52,161 nt of DNA from Halobacillus sp. A1. GTDB taxonomy: Bacteria > Bacillota > Bacilli > Bacillales > Halobacillaceae. The translations under genes were made by a program, and so were the position numbers. The stretch spans positions 1 to 52,161 of the forward strand of contig NZ_JAIZEN010000021.1 in the NCBI RefSeq assembly GCF_024189295.1, in the 5' to 3' direction. The notes below the pieces were generated by a model. The model made no database searches. It was not told the DNA's origin and worked only from the letters and a program-made list of their open reading frames with translations. Numbering within the stretch: position 1 is the first letter of the stretch; each line of letters starts with the position of its first letter. Of this stretch, positions 8,187-18,531 are shown piece by piece.

Positions 8187-9479
8187 TTAATAGACTGAAG
8201 TATGATCTTTTGACATTTTTTCTAAAATCTCTTTTACTCTAGCTAAGAAGTTCCCCGCCACAAGTCCATCAAGCACACGGTGATCTAGAGAAAGACATAA
8301 GTTCACCATGTCCCGGGGGCCGAACATCCCATCTTGGAATACGGGCTTCTTCACGATAGATTCCACTTGTAAAATAGCTGCTTGCGGATGGTTGATGACG
8401 CCCATCGATTGGACAGAACCAAACGAACCGGTATTGTTAACGGTAAACGTACCCCCTTCCATATCTTTTGAAGTGAGTTTTCCTTTTCTTGCTTTTGCCG
8501 CTAGATCAGTAATATCCCGAGCGATCCCCTTGATGCTTTTCTCGTCTGCGTCCCTGATTACAGGTACAAAAAGCTCATCGTCCTTGGCAACCGCGATATT
8601 GAGATGAATGGCTTTACGCTGAATGATTTTATCCCCTGCCCACGTGCTATTAAGCTGAGGGAAATCTTTCAATGCTTGAGCTACTGCTTTAACGAAAAAT
8701 GCGAAATACGTTAAGCTGTACCCTTCTTTTTCTTTAAACTCAGTTTTCAATGAATTACGAAGTTCTACCAGGTTGGTGACGTCCACTTCCACCATCATCC
8801 ACGCATGTGGAATTTCCGTAGTCGATTTCACCATATTCTGAGCGATTGCCTTACGTACACCAGTGACAGGAATTTCTATATCCCCATCCTCTGTTTTAAC
8901 GCCCGAGGAAGCCTGAGATTTCGCAGGTGCTTCAGATTCTTTTTCACCGGGGCTTTCTTGTTTAACCGCAGGCTTTTCACCCGATTCTATAATTTTCTCA
9001 AGGTCTTTGCGCGTAATCCGTCCGCCGCGACCTGTTCCATCCACTGCATTCAAGTCGATGTCGTTTTCTTGAGCAAGAGTCATCACTGCTGGTGAAAAAC
9101 GTTTTTTATCACCAGTATCTTTACTTGTCGATTGCTTTTTAACTGGTGGTTGTTCTTTTTCAACAGACTCAGCAGGTTCATCAGGAGTCTTCTGTTCTGC
9201 TGGTTCTTCACTTTCCTTTTCCTCTGAACCTGTTCCCTCTACTTCGATGTAACACATTAATTCGCCGACAGCAATCGTATCGTCTTCACTTGCAACCAGC
9301 TCTTTAATTGTTCCCGTAAATGATGAAGGAACTTCGGCATTCACTTTATCAGTCATCACTTCTGCTATTGGATCGTATTTGTTCACGCTATCGCCGGGTT
9401 TTACAAGCCAGGAACTGATTGTTCCTTCCGTTACGCTTTCACCGAGCTGAGGCATGTTTATTTTTTCTACTCCCATCAA
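8187..9479 (-). CDS. bkdB: Branched-chain 2-oxoacid dehydrogenase E2 (lipoamide acyltransferase)
   Basis: A 430-residue E2 core of the branched-chain keto-acid dehydrogenase complex, transferring the acyl group from lipoamide to CoA. Domains in order: lipoyl domain (2-80) with modified Lys45 in VMTDKVNA; an acidic, Pro/Glu-rich linker (84-125); an E3/E1-binding domain (about 127-165, FSPAVMTLAQ to RITRKDLEKI); a second linker; and the catalytic domain from about 200, with DHRVLDG giving His400 and Asp404. The ribosome site GGAGGAG precedes the ATG. Unlike its neighbours it is separated from bkdAB by 300 bases that hold a degenerate repeat, so translation coupling is absent and mRNA continuity should be tested. 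Confidence 0.95.
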   Translation of the reverse strand: MMGVEKINMPQLGESVTEGTISSWLVKPGDSVNKYDPIAEVMTDKVNAEVPSSFTGTIKELVASEDDTIAVGELMCYIEVEGTGSEEKESEEPAEQKTPDEPAESVEKEQPPVKKQSTSKDTGDKKRFSPAVMTLAQENDIDLNAVDGTGRGGRITRKDLEKIIESGEKPAVKQESPGEKESEAPAKSQASSGVKTEDGDIEIPVTGVRKAIAQNMVKSTTEIPHAWMMVEVDVTNLVELRNSLKTEFKEKEGYSLTYFAFFVKAVAQALKDFPQLNSTWAGDKIIQRKAIHLNIAVAKDDELFVPVIRDADEKSIKGIARDITDLAAKARKGKLTSKDMEGGTFTVNNTGSFGSVQSMGVINHPQAAILQVESIVKKPVFQDGMFGPRDMVNLCLSLDHRVLDGLVAGNFLARVKEILEKMSKDHTSVY

Positions 9480-9514
9480 TACTCCTCCTTTTCCATTTGG
9501 CTCTATTAAATTTC

Positions 9515-9640
9515 CGACTTGACATTCATATAAGCTCCCAAGAATCTTAGAAAGTTTCCGTGGCTAAGAATAGAGCGTGAAGGTCCGGGAAATCACTTAC
9601 ATTCCGCGGGCGTACAGTTAGCTTTACATAAGAGTCTCGC
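9515..9640. repeat. Degenerate interspersed repeat inside the bkd operon
   Basis: The 300-base gap between bkdAB and bkdB holds no ORF with a ribosome site. At 9518-9539 it has a 22-base segment matching 52001-52022 at 20 positions (TTCAT.TAAGCTCCC core). Read on the minus strand, 9630-9585 contains CCGCGGAATG and GATTTCCCGGAC, a decayed form of the GC-rich repeat type seen at 121-238. The rest, to 9779, shows no recognisable feature. Confidence 0.45.
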
Positions 9641-9779
9641 TAATTCCCTTCTTGCCGTTAATGAGGATATCGGAAACACCTGAGGCAATACTTCACGTGA
9701 TAAAAAGCTTGATCCTTACATCAGTATGCTTTCCTTAGTATGACTCACTCTCCAATGCCGGGAGTTGGTTAGCTTTAAA

Positions 9780-10763
9780 TTAAAATTCAGCAAGGTCCCT
9801 CATTGCTTTTTCCACCTTATCAGGATTCATCATGAAATATTTCTCCATTGTCGGAGCATAAGGCATAGATGGGATATCTGGCCCCGCCAGTCGTTTGACA
9901 GGGGCATCAAGATCAAACAAACAATTTTCGCTGATGATGGCCGACACTTCCGAAATGATTCCGCCTTCTTTATTGTCTTCTGTTACAAGAAGTACTTTAC
10001 CAGTTTTTGATGCCGCTTCGATGATCGCTGCCTTGTCCAATGGATAAACAGTGCGAAGATCTAGAATATGCGCGTCAATCCCATCTTCAGCAAGCTTTTC
10101 AGCTGCCTGCAAGGCAAAATGAACACATAATCCATAAGTAATAACTGTAATATCAGAACCCTCACGCTTTACATCTGCTTTTCCTATAGGCAGCGTGTAA
10201 TCATCTTCAGGCACCTCACCTTTGATCAATCGATACGCTCGTTTATGTTCAAAGAACAGCACAGGATCATTATCACGTATGGAAGCTTTAAGTAAACCTT
10301 TCACATCGTAAGGTGTGGAAGGCATGACAATCTTTAATCCAGGCTGGTTGGCGAAGATCGCTTCTACAGATTGCGAGTGATAAAGCGCACCATGAACACC
10401 GCCGCCATAAGGGGCACGTATTGTCATAGGTACAGACCAATCATTATTGGAGCGATACCGTGTTTTTGCGGCTTCAGAAATAATTTGGTTGATGGCGGGC
10501 ATAATGAAGTCAGCGAATTGCATTTCTGCCACTGGACGCATTCCGTACATCGCTGCTCCGATTCCTACTCCGGCAATAGCGGATTCTGCTAAAGGTGTGT
10601 CAAGCACACGGTCTTCACCGAACTCTTCATAAAGACCATCCGTCGCACGAAAAACTCCTCCGCGCTTCCCAACATCCTCTCCGAGGACAAACACTTTCTC
10701 ATCACGCCGCATTTCTTCTTTCAGAGCTTGAGTGACGGCTTGAATATAAGATAAAACTGCCAT
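9780..10763 (-). CDS. bkdAB: Branched-chain 2-oxoacid dehydrogenase E1 beta subunit
   Basis: A 327-residue transketolase-type beta chain that pairs with BkdAA to decarboxylate 2-keto-acids of leucine, isoleucine and valine using thiamine diphosphate. Visible family signatures include FVLGEDVGKRGGVFRAT near the N-terminus, the substrate-site segment RAPYGGGVHGALYHSQ, and the C-terminal transketolase domain with AHILDLRTVYPLD and VTEDNKEGG. The length is normal. A GGAGGGGG ribosome site lies seven bases before the ATG, and 15 bases separate it from the bkdAA stop, so the two E1 chains should be translated in step. Confidence 0.95.
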   Translation of the reverse strand: MAVLSYIQAVTQALKEEMRRDEKVFVLGEDVGKRGGVFRATDGLYEEFGEDRVLDTPLAESAIAGVGIGAAMYGMRPVAEMQFADFIMPAINQIISEAAKTRYRSNNDWSVPMTIRAPYGGGVHGALYHSQSVEAIFANQPGLKIVMPSTPYDVKGLLKASIRDNDPVLFFEHKRAYRLIKGEVPEDDYTLPIGKADVKREGSDITVITYGLCVHFALQAAEKLAEDGIDAHILDLRTVYPLDKAAIIEAASKTGKVLLVTEDNKEGGIISEVSAIISENCLFDLDAPVKRLAGPDIPSMPYAPTMEKYFMMNPDKVEKAMRDLAEF

Positions 10764-10778
10764 TGTTCTTCCCCCTCC

Positions 10779-11771
10779 TTACTCTTCATATACATAGTTC
10801 AATGCAGATTCAGCTTCGGCGTAGGCAGCATTTTCAGCATAATCCGTTGCTTCATTGACTAAGTTATCCAGCTCTTCATTTAATGCTTTTTCTTTTTCTT
10901 CTGTTAAGATATTTTGATCACGTAAGTATTTAGCAAAAGTGAAGATTGAATCTTTCTTCTTCGCTTCATCTACTTCGTCTCTCTCCCGGTAAGTACGGTC
11001 ATCGTCATCACTGGAGTGAGGAGTCAACCGGTAGGAAACCGCTTCTATAAGAGAAGGTCCCTCGCCTCTCCGTCCTCGATCTGCCGCTTCTTTAACTACT
11101 TCATAAACAGCTAATGGATCATTCCCATCGACAGTATATCCTGGCATTCCATAACCGATCGCTCGATCAGAAACTTTTTCGCATGCTAGTTGCTTGGAAA
11201 CAGGAATTGAAATGGCGTATTTATTATTTTCAACCATGAAGATAACTGGGAGTTTATGAACACCTGCAAAGTTTGCACCTTCATGAAAATCACCCTGGTT
11301 CGAAGACCCTTCGCCAAAGGTAACCAATGAAACAAAGTCTTTTTTCTCCATTTTACCTGCTAACGCTATTCCGACCGCGTGAGGAACTTGAGTAGTTACC
11401 GGAGATGAACCAGTCACGATTCGATTCTTCTTTTGTCCAAAGTGGCCGGGCATCTGACGCCCCCCGGAATTAGGATCTTCTGCTTTGGCAAACCCTGAGA
11501 GCATCAAGTCTTTAGCCGTCATTCCGAAAGCTAAAACGACCCCCATATCCCGGTAGTATGGCAAAGCATAATCTTTGTCACGATCCAACGCATAGGAAGC
11601 ACCCACCTGGGCTCCTTCCTGACCTTGGCAGGAAATGACGAACGGGATTTTCCCTGCTCTGTTCAATAACCACATCCGTTCATCAATCTTTCTTGCCAGC
11701 AGCATCGTACGAAACATATCTAATACTTCATCATCAAGTAAACCAAGTGATTTATGGCGATTCTCAGCCAT
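10779..11771 (-). CDS. bkdAA: Branched-chain 2-oxoacid dehydrogenase E1 alpha subunit
   Basis: A 330-residue thiamine-diphosphate-binding alpha chain. The cofactor motif starts with GEGSSNQG (153-160) and ends with ENN (181-183). The regulatory loop contains YRLTPHSSDDD, typical of branched-chain rather than pyruvate enzymes. It sits between lpdV (20 bases) and bkdAB (15 bases) in the usual operon order. A GGAGGAAT ribosome site precedes the ATG. Together with BkdAB it forms the heterotetrameric E1 that feeds acyl groups to the lipoyl arm of BkdB. Confidence 0.95.
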   Translation of the reverse strand: MAENRHKSLGLLDDEVLDMFRTMLLARKIDERMWLLNRAGKIPFVISCQGQEGAQVGASYALDRDKDYALPYYRDMGVVLAFGMTAKDLMLSGFAKAEDPNSGGRQMPGHFGQKKNRIVTGSSPVTTQVPHAVGIALAGKMEKKDFVSLVTFGEGSSNQGDFHEGANFAGVHKLPVIFMVENNKYAISIPVSKQLACEKVSDRAIGYGMPGYTVDGNDPLAVYEVVKEAADRGRRGEGPSLIEAVSYRLTPHSSDDDDRTYRERDEVDEAKKKDSIFTFAKYLRDQNILTEEKEKALNEELDNLVNEATDYAENAAYAEAESALNYVYEE

Positions 11772-11791
11772 GCGGATTCCTCCTTTAATGT

Positions 11792-13213
11792 TTATCCATG
11801 TATTTGATTCCCATCAACTGCCATAGCTGCTTCTCCTATAGCTTCTGAAAGTGTAGGATGCGGGTGAATCGTCTCAGCGATTTCCCACGGAGTAGCATCT
11901 AGAACTTTAGCGAGCCCCGCCTCGGAAATCATGTCAGTTACGTGAGGGCCTATCATGTGGACTCCAAGGAGATCATCGTTTTTTTGATCAGCAATGATTT
12001 TAACAAACCCTTCCGTTTCCCCAAAAACAAGAGCCTTCCCTATAGCCTTAAATGGAAATTTACCGACTTTGACTTCAAATCCTTTTTCTTCGGCTTGCTG
12101 CTCAGTAAGACCAACACTGGCAACTTCAGGACTTGAATAAATACAAGTTGGCACCTGGTCATAATTCATAGGATGAGGAAGTTTATCTGCCATATGCTCG
12201 ACTGCAGTCATCCCTTCATGTGAGGCCACATGTGCCAGCTGCATGCCGCCAATTACATCACCAATTGCGTAGATATGGGTTTCTTTTGTCTGGTAATACT
12301 TGTTCGTCTGTATGACCCCTTTTTCGACTTCAATGTCCGTATTTTCTAACCCGATATTATCGATGTTAGCTGAACGCCCTACGGAGACGAGCATGCGATC
12401 CGCTTCATAAGTGACCGTTTCTCCTCCTACATCAGCCTGGATAGAAACATGTGTTTCTTTTTGTAAAGAATCTGTCATAACTTTAGCATTCGTTACGATT
12501 TCAATTCCTTTATTCTTCAATTGCTTGAGCATTTCTTTAGAAATCTCATGATCTTCCGTCGGTAAAATGTGAGTCAAGTATTCAAGCACTGTAACGTTCA
12601 CTCCGAAGTCAGCAAGCATGGAGGCCCATTCGATTCCAATCACTCCACCGCCTATAATGATGATCGACTCAGGAAGTTCTTCCATGTGAAGAGCCTCATC
12701 TGAAGTCATCACGAGTTCACCATCCACTTCTAATCCCGGCAGCGATTTAGGACTGGACCCTGTCGCTATCAGAACGTTCTTAGGGACAATCATTTCGTTT
12801 TCTTCCCCATTATTCATTTCTACTGATATCGTACCGGCTGTAGGAGAAAAAATGGAAGGTCCAAGAATGCGTCCAAATCCTTCGAAAACGTCAATCTTCC
12901 CCTTTTTCATCAATCCTTGTACACCTTTATGCAAAGTGTCTACAATCGATTGTTTACGCTCCTGTACTTTTGCAAAATCTAAAACTGGCTCTGAAGTCGA
13001 GATTCCGAATTGACCAGCTTCTTTCGTTTGCCGAAAAACTTCAGCACTTCTTAGAAGGGCTTTAGAAGGGATACACCCCCGATGAAGACAGGTCCCTCCC
13101 ATTTCTCTTTTTTCAACGATTGCAACCTTCAGTCCCAATTTGGAAGCACGGATCGCGGCTACATATCCGCCGGTTCCGCCACCAAGCACGACTAAATCAT
13201 ATTCTTCAGCCAT
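11792..13213 (-). CDS. lpdV: Dihydrolipoyl dehydrogenase (E3 of the bkd complex)
   Basis: A 473-residue flavoprotein disulfide reductase that reoxidises the lipoyl group of BkdB with NAD+. The FAD site starts at VVLGGGTGGY. The redox disulfide GGTCLHRGCIPS gives Cys42 and Cys47, the NAD site is IIIGGGVIGIEWAS, and the C-terminal HPHPTLSE holds the catalytic His-Glu pair. The genome must hold another lpd for pyruvate dehydrogenase; operon position makes this one the branched-chain copy. AAAGGAG ahead of the ATG is a good ribosome site. Confidence 0.95.
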   Translation of the reverse strand: MAEEYDLVVLGGGTGGYVAAIRASKLGLKVAIVEKREMGGTCLHRGCIPSKALLRSAEVFRQTKEAGQFGISTSEPVLDFAKVQERKQSIVDTLHKGVQGLMKKGKIDVFEGFGRILGPSIFSPTAGTISVEMNNGEENEMIVPKNVLIATGSSPKSLPGLEVDGELVMTSDEALHMEELPESIIIIGGGVIGIEWASMLADFGVNVTVLEYLTHILPTEDHEISKEMLKQLKNKGIEIVTNAKVMTDSLQKETHVSIQADVGGETVTYEADRMLVSVGRSANIDNIGLENTDIEVEKGVIQTNKYYQTKETHIYAIGDVIGGMQLAHVASHEGMTAVEHMADKLPHPMNYDQVPTCIYSSPEVASVGLTEQQAEEKGFEVKVGKFPFKAIGKALVFGETEGFVKIIADQKNDDLLGVHMIGPHVTDMISEAGLAKVLDATPWEIAETIHPHPTLSEAIGEAAMAVDGNQIHG

Positions 13214-13231
13214 CAGCTAAAAAGCTCCTTT

Positions 13232-14323
13232 CTATTCTGCAAAATTAGGGTAATGTTTCGGCATTTCCTCTTTGTTCAATACTCGCAATGTGCCTTCATT
13301 CAAAGCTTCCAGCTCATTTTCACCAGGATATACGAGAACATCCGCAATCCAGCTTACGCGCTCAGAAATTTTATTTATGAAGTCTTTGCCATAAGCCAGC
13401 CCGCCCGTTAGAGCTATTGCGTCAACTTTGCCTTCAAGAGCTGCGCTCATACTGCCTATTTCTTTCGCGATTTGGTAAGCCATAGCCTCGTAAACGAGCT
13501 TTGCTTTATCGTCGCCATGTTCGATCATCTTTTCTACTTCTAATGCATCATTCGTATCAAGGTATGCCATCAAGCCCCCTTGGCCTACAAGCTTCTTCAT
13601 CATTTCATCCCGGTAGTATTGCCCTGAATAACACATAGAAATCAAATCTCCAGCTGGTACGGTTCCTGCTCGTTCCGGTGAAAAAGGACCATCCCCGTGC
13701 AAGCCATTATTGACGTCGATAACTCTTCCGCCGGCATGCGCTCCAATGGTAATACCACCGCCCATATGCGTTACAATCAAACGAGATTCCTTATAGGATT
13801 GGTTTAAATCCAGTGATGCACGGCGTGCGACTGCTTTCTGATTCAAGGCATGAAAAATACTCTTTCTCGGAATTTCAGGTACTCCTGAAACTCTCGCCAA
13901 GTCTTGCAGTTCATCAACGACAACGGGGTCGACGATATAGGCATTAATATTAAGACCGTGTGCTATTTCATTGGCTATGATTCCTCCAAGGTTTGAAGCA
14001 TGTTCGCCATTATAACCATTTCTCAAGTCCTCGAGCATGGCATCATTGACCTCGTATGTACCGCCCTCAATTGGACGCAGCAAACCCCCGCGTCCGCAGA
14101 CGGCACTCAACTTATTGATGTTAATTCCCTCTTCATCGAGAATTCGCAGTATGACTTGCTTTCGAAATTCATACTGATCAATGATTTCTTGAAATTCGTT
14201 GATTTCTTCGATTGTATGTCTGATCGTTTTTTCGAAAACGACCTGATCATTATCGAACACACCAATCTTTGTTGATGTTGATCCAGGATTTATTACTAAT
14301 ATTCGATGTGTCTGCACTATCAT
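13232..14323 (-). CDS. buk: Butyrate kinase
   Basis: A 363-residue acetokinase-family enzyme that phosphorylates butyrate, isobutyrate or isovalerate, or runs in reverse to make ATP from acyl phosphates. Family signatures: [14 protein letters not shown] at the N-terminus, [23 protein letters not shown] cut across the middle, and LTGGLAYG near the C-terminus. Paired with Ptb it interconverts branched acyl-CoA and free acid. GGAGG lies only three bases before the ATG at 14323, so the GTG two codons later (14317), at better spacing, may be the true start. It lies between bcd and lpdV as in B. subtilis. Confidence 0.93.
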   Translation of the reverse strand: MIVQTHRILVINPGSTSTKIGVFDNDQVVFEKTIRHTIEEINEFQEIIDQYEFRKQVILRILDEEGININKLSAVCGRGGLLRPIEGGTYEVNDAMLEDLRNGYNGEHASNLGGIIANEIAHGLNINAYIVDPVVVDELQDLARVSGVPEIPRKSIFHALNQKAVARRASLDLNQSYKESRLIVTHMGGGITIGAHAGGRVIDVNNGLHGDGPFSPERAGTVPAGDLISMCYSGQYYRDEMMKKLVGQGGLMAYLDTNDALEVEKMIEHGDDKAKLVYEAMAYQIAKEIGSMSAALEGKVDAIALTGGLAYGKDFINKISERVSWIADVLVYPGENELEALNEGTLRVLNKEEMPKHYPNFAE

Positions 14324-14337
14324 TGACCTCCGATAAC

Positions 14338-15432
14338 CTATCTTCTGCTCAGAATATGATGACCATTTTGTAAAAATTGACTGCGTGACTTCCGCATTTG
14401 CTCAATACGTTCTTCAGCCATGCGATCCGCCGCTTTGTATGTCGGTATATTGTCACGACGAGAAATATCGAACACTCGTGACACATTATCATAAATCGTT
14501 TCAACCCGCTTCATAGCACGCTCTTCATTATATCCGTGAAGTTCATCAGCAACGTTAATGACACCCCCGGCGTTGATAACATAATCAGGCGTATAAACGA
14601 CACCTTTTTCGTGAAGGATGTCTCCGTGCTTCGTTTCTCTCAGCTGATTATTTGCAGCACCCGCAATGACTTTTGCCTTTAACATTGGAAGAGTTTCATC
14701 GTTCAGCGTAGCCCCTAAAGCACACGGTGCATAAATGTCACAATCTACGCCATAAATTTCGTCGGTTCCTACTGCTTTAGCTCCGAATTCTTCTACAGCT
14801 CTTTGCACGGCTTCCTTATTGATATCGGTGACGATCAAGTGCGCACCTTCTTCATGCAAATGGCGGCATAGGTGGAAAGCTACATTTCCGACACCCTGGA
14901 CTGCAACAGTAAGGCCTTCTAATGAGTCACTGCCAAATCCTTCTTTAGCCGCTGCTTTCATCCCACGATAGACACCATAAGCTGTAACTGGGGAAGGATT
15001 TCCTGAAGAACCGAAGGCAGGAGAGATTCCCGTAACATAATCCGTTTCCTCATGAATAAGATCCATGTCCTGAACGGTCGTACCTACATCCTCTGCGGTA
15101 ATATAACGGCCATTTAACCCTTGAATATATCGACCGAAGGCACGGAACATCTCTTCATTCTTATCCTCTTTCGGATTTCCGATGATAACCGTTTTGCCCC
15201 CTCCTAAATTTAGGCCAGCCGCCGCATTTTTGTATGTCATACCTTTGGCCAGACGAAGGGCGTCTTCAATCGCTGCTTCTTCTGACTCATACGTCCACAT
15301 TCTAGTACCCCCGAGGGCAGGTCCCAAAGTTGTATCGTGGATGGCAATGATAGCTTTCAATCCTGAAGCCTCGTCATGACACATCACTAATTGTTCGTAA
15401 TCGTATTTGCTCATATACTTGAATATTTCCAT
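14338..15432 (-). CDS. bcd: Leucine/branched-chain amino acid dehydrogenase
   Basis: A 364-residue member of the Glu/Leu/Phe/Val dehydrogenase family, removing the amino group from leucine, valine and isoleucine with NAD+. The catalytic lysine is Lys80 in GLNLGGGKT. The Rossmann signature [14 protein letters not shown] and the substrate-site [14 protein letters not shown] follow. It supplies the keto acids used by the dehydrogenase complex encoded downstream. AGGAGGA sits seven bases before the ATG. The bcd spacing to ptb and buk (12 and 14 bases) supports one transcript. Confidence 0.96.
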   Translation of the reverse strand: MEIFKYMSKYDYEQLVMCHDEASGLKAIIAIHDTTLGPALGGTRMWTYESEEAAIEDALRLAKGMTYKNAAAGLNLGGGKTVIIGNPKEDKNEEMFRAFGRYIQGLNGRYITAEDVGTTVQDMDLIHEETDYVTGISPAFGSSGNPSPVTAYGVYRGMKAAAKEGFGSDSLEGLTVAVQGVGNVAFHLCRHLHEEGAHLIVTDINKEAVQRAVEEFGAKAVGTDEIYGVDCDIYAPCALGATLNDETLPMLKAKVIAGAANNQLRETKHGDILHEKGVVYTPDYVINAGGVINVADELHGYNEERAMKRVETIYDNVSRVFDISRRDNIPTYKAADRMAEERIEQMRKSRSQFLQNGHHILSRR

Positions 15433-15444
15433 TAAAAATTCCTC

Positions 15445-16347
15445 CTAGTTTGTACTGGAACGTAACGCTAAGGCTAATGAATATACTTTACTCTCTGCTG
15501 AATCGGACCTCGATGTTAAGACAATTGGAGCTTTAGCCCCGCTGATTATACCTGCTACTCTTGCGTCAGCAAAATACATGAAGGACTTGTAAAGAGCGTT
15601 GGCCACTTCAATCGTCGGCACTACTAAAATATCTGCAGCACCAGCCACTTCCGATTCGATGCCTTTTTGGACAGCCGCTTCTTTGCTCACTGCATTATCA
15701 AAAGCCAGCGGTCCATCTACGACACAATCTTTGATCTGTCCCCTGCGATTCATCTGAGTGAGAGCCGCGGCATCAATTGTCGCTTGCATGGATGGATTGA
15801 CAACTTCGACAGCAGCCACCATCGCTACTTTAGGACGAACCCACCCTGAGTGAACGGCGACATTTACGGCATTGTTAACGATCTGACTTTTCTCTTCTAG
15901 CGTCGGTGATATGTTCATCGCAGAATCGGTCAGAAAAATCATCCGATCTTGATTAGGTACCTCAAATAAAGCAACATGAGAAAGAACTCTTCCAGTCCTT
16001 AGTCCATATTCTTTGTTCAGTACTGCTTTAAGTAGCGCTTTTGTATCAATATGACCTTTCATCACGACGTGAGCCTTACCCTCACTTACTGCTTTCACAG
16101 CTTCATTTGCGGCTTCACCTTCTGGGCAGTCAAGCATTTCTACTTCAGAAGATTCGATATCAATACCTGATTCCACAGCCATACCCCGGATTTTGGTCTG
16201 ATTTCCCGTTAGTAGAAAAGATGCGATACCCAAGTCCAAAGCTTGTTTTACTGCACGCAGCACTTCATAATCAGCAGCTTGGGCAATGACTACACGTTTA
16301 GGTGGTTGTTGTTCCAAGTGGTGGATGAGTTCTTTTAATGCTTTCAT
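15445..16347 (-). CDS. ptb: Phosphate butyryltransferase
   Basis: About 300 residues of the phosphate acetyl/butyryltransferase family (YqiS/Ptb), exchanging CoA and phosphate on butyryl and branched acyl groups. Signatures include VMKGHIDTKALLKAVL and TDSAMNISPTLEEK, with DGPLAFDNA toward the C-terminal part and VPTIEVANALYKS after it. I start at the ATG at 16347, which is preceded by AGAGGTG. An in-frame ATG seven codons earlier has no ribosome site. It opens the catabolic part of the operon, 30 bases behind the bkdR stop. Confidence 0.94.
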   Translation of the reverse strand: MKALKELIHHLEQQPPKRVVIAQAADYEVLRAVKQALDLGIASFLLTGNQTKIRGMAVESGIDIESSEVEMLDCPEGEAANEAVKAVSEGKAHVVMKGHIDTKALLKAVLNKEYGLRTGRVLSHVALFEVPNQDRMIFLTDSAMNISPTLEEKSQIVNNAVNVAVHSGWVRPKVAMVAAVEVVNPSMQATIDAAALTQMNRRGQIKDCVVDGPLAFDNAVSKEAAVQKGIESEVAGAADILVVPTIEVANALYKSFMYFADARVAGIISGAKAPIVLTSRSDSAESKVYSLALALRSSTN

Positions 16348-16377
16348 GAGTTCACCTCTTTGATCCATTTTTGCATA

Positions 16378-18492
16378 CTATGAAAATTCTTGCACACTAT
16401 CTTTATCGAGCTGATATTTCTCCAGCTTGTAATATAAATTACGGATTGATATTCCCAGCGCTTTCGCTGTTTTCGTTTTATTGAAATTGTGAGACCGGAA
16501 AGCGTCGGCGATAATATTCTTTTCGTATTCATCCACCGCCTCTTGTAAGGATCCCCCGAGCCATATCGTTTCTTCACCGTGGGCATCTGCAAAGCTAGTT
16601 TCTTTCCTTTTTAAGGAAGGAATATGATTTTTCGAAATGATTTCTTCATGGTGCTCCATAAATATCATAGCGCGACCTATTATGTTCTCTAGCTCACGCA
16701 CATTTCCAGGCCAATCATATTCTCTGAGTTTCTGAAAAGCTTCCTCATCAATTGACAGGACTTTCCTTCCATAATCTTCGTTCAGCTTTTGTATGAGATG
16801 CTCAATCAGCTGAGGCAAGTCCCCTTTCCTTTCACGAAGTGGGGGAATGTAAATCGGAAGCCGATTCAGACGATAGTATAAATCTTCGCGGAACGTTTTT
16901 TTCATGATCGCTTTCTCCAGATTGATGTTCGTGGCAGCAATCACCCTTACATCTACTAATATCGGCTTTGTGCCTCCGGTCCGAACAATTTCTTTCTCCT
17001 GAAGCACTCGAAGTAACTTTGCCTGCATAGCTAAAGGTAATTCCCCGATTTCATCAAGAAAGACGCTTCCGTAGTTTGCCTCTTCAAAGATACCTTTTTT
17101 TCCCCCTTGTTTGGCTCCAGGGAAGGCCCCTTCCTCATAGCCGAACAATTCGCTCTCAAGCTGAGACTCCCCAATAGATGCACAATTGACTCGAATGAAT
17201 TTATTATGCCTGCGATTGCTTTCATTATGGATAGCATGAGCAAATAATTCTTTTCCAGTTCCAGACTCTCCTCTAAGCAGGACAGTGGCTGGTGTTTTAG
17301 CCCCCACACGAGCTTGCTCAAGTGCAAGAGTGAGCTCCTGGGATTCTCCTGTGATATCTGCGAACGTATATTTCGCTTCCAGACTTCGGATGATCTGGCG
17401 TGCTCTTTTTAATTCGCTCGTCAATGACTGGATTTCTGTCACATCATGTAGGACGCCGACACTACCTTTCAACCTTCCATCGACAATGACAGGAGCTACA
17501 TTAACTAATACTTCCTTTTTTGAGGGTCCGACGCTCATACGGACTCCCCGCACAGGTCGTCGAGTATTGAGAACTTTCATATGCATACTTTCGCCTTCCG
17601 AAATATCTACAGTAGCAGGTTGACCTAATACTTCTTTTTCACTGAGACCTGTAATACGTGAGTATGCAGGATTAATCATTAAACCGTTTCCATTTTCATC
17701 TACTACTGAAATTGCTTCATCCGAAGATTGTATGATAGCTTCAAGCATTGTTTTGACTTCTTTTAAGTCAGTAATCTCTTCGGCGAGCTGTACTACTTCC
17801 GTGATATCCTTAAATACGGCATAAGCTCCAATAGGTTCTCCGTCAGATCCGATGAGTGGGATTCTAGTTGTAATGACTTTTTTGCCGTTTTCTATTTTTA
17901 ATTCTTTATTGATTTCTTTTGTCTTCGTTTTCAAAAGGTAAGGCAAGCCTGAAGACGGAATCACATGACGCACTGGCTGTCCGATTACTTCAGCACGCGT
18001 CTTTCCTAGTATTCTTTCTCCGCTTTTATTTAAAAATGTAACGATTTCATCTTGATCCATTACAATCATACCGTCATGGATACTGTTCAGGATTAAAGTC
18101 TGATTATCCGTCTGTTGTTTGGCTTGTTTGATCAACGTCTCTTTTTCTTCCAAAAGTTCTGCTGTTATGTACGCGACCGCTCCAGGGATCACTACCGTTC
18201 GTGCAGGCCGCTCCGCTCTTATCTGCTCAAACACTTCATCCCGTCCAGTAGCTTCGATAACTATGTCGATGTCATTATGTATAAACGCACGCCAATTACT
18301 TCCTGTAGAAATACCTAAGGAAGCTGCTCTTTCAAGACCTGTTGCACTCGAATCGATATCAGTCAAAGCTGCTACCTGAAGACTATCCGTTTCGTTAAGA
18401 AGCTTCAATAAAGCGGTGCCGCCCTTGCCTCCGCCTACAATCAATACTCGTTTCAAATTCATCACACCCTGCAATATTTTGCGCAATTTCAT
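16378..18492 (-). CDS. bkdR: Sigma-54-type transcriptional activator of the bkd operon, with altered GAFTGA loop
   Basis: A 704-residue enhancer-binding protein. Domains: N-terminal Rossmann-like segment ([13 protein letters not shown], 17-29); two PAS domains (about 130-235 and 245-355); AAA+ domain from about 378 with Walker A GESGTGKE (408-415), Walker B FLDEIG (478-483) and arginine-finger region [10 protein letters not shown]; and a C-terminal Fis-type helix-turn-helix ([20 protein letters not shown]). By family it should activate the bkd genes with sigma-54. The sigma-54 contact loop reads GAFPGA (455-460) instead of GAFTGA: codon CCT at 17121-17119 where ACT would be expected. Substitutions of that threonine usually weaken activation, so function is uncertain. 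I found no convincing -24/-12 promoter before ptb or bkdR. Confidence 0.92.
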   Translation of the reverse strand: MKLRKILQGVMNLKRVLIVGGGKGGTALLKLLNETDSLQVAALTDIDSSATGLERAASLGISTGSNWRAFIHNDIDIVIEATGRDEVFEQIRAERPARTVVIPGAVAYITAELLEEKETLIKQAKQQTDNQTLILNSIHDGMIVMDQDEIVTFLNKSGERILGKTRAEVIGQPVRHVIPSSGLPYLLKTKTKEINKELKIENGKKVITTRIPLIGSDGEPIGAYAVFKDITEVVQLAEEITDLKEVKTMLEAIIQSSDEAISVVDENGNGLMINPAYSRITGLSEKEVLGQPATVDISEGESMHMKVLNTRRPVRGVRMSVGPSKKEVLVNVAPVIVDGRLKGSVGVLHDVTEIQSLTSELKRARQIIRSLEAKYTFADITGESQELTLALEQARVGAKTPATVLLRGESGTGKELFAHAIHNESNRRHNKFIRVNCASIGESQLESELFGYEEGAFPGAKQGGKKGIFEEANYGSVFLDEIGELPLAMQAKLLRVLQEKEIVRTGGTKPILVDVRVIAATNINLEKAIMKKTFREDLYYRLNRLPIYIPPLRERKGDLPQLIEHLIQKLNEDYGRKVLSIDEEAFQKLREYDWPGNVRELENIIGRAMIFMEHHEEIISKNHIPSLKRKETSFADAHGEETIWLGGSLQEAVDEYEKNIIADAFRSHNFNKTKTAKALGISIRNLYYKLEKYQLDKDSVQEFS

Positions 18493-18531
18493 CGTACATT
18501 ATCCTGCACATTTTAGCAAGCACAACCTTTA

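Noticed and set aside
16344-16592. An 82-residue minus-strand frame between ptb and bkdR
   Set aside because: It is an alternative frame of the bkdR 3' end, where the helix-turn-helix is clearly coded in another frame.
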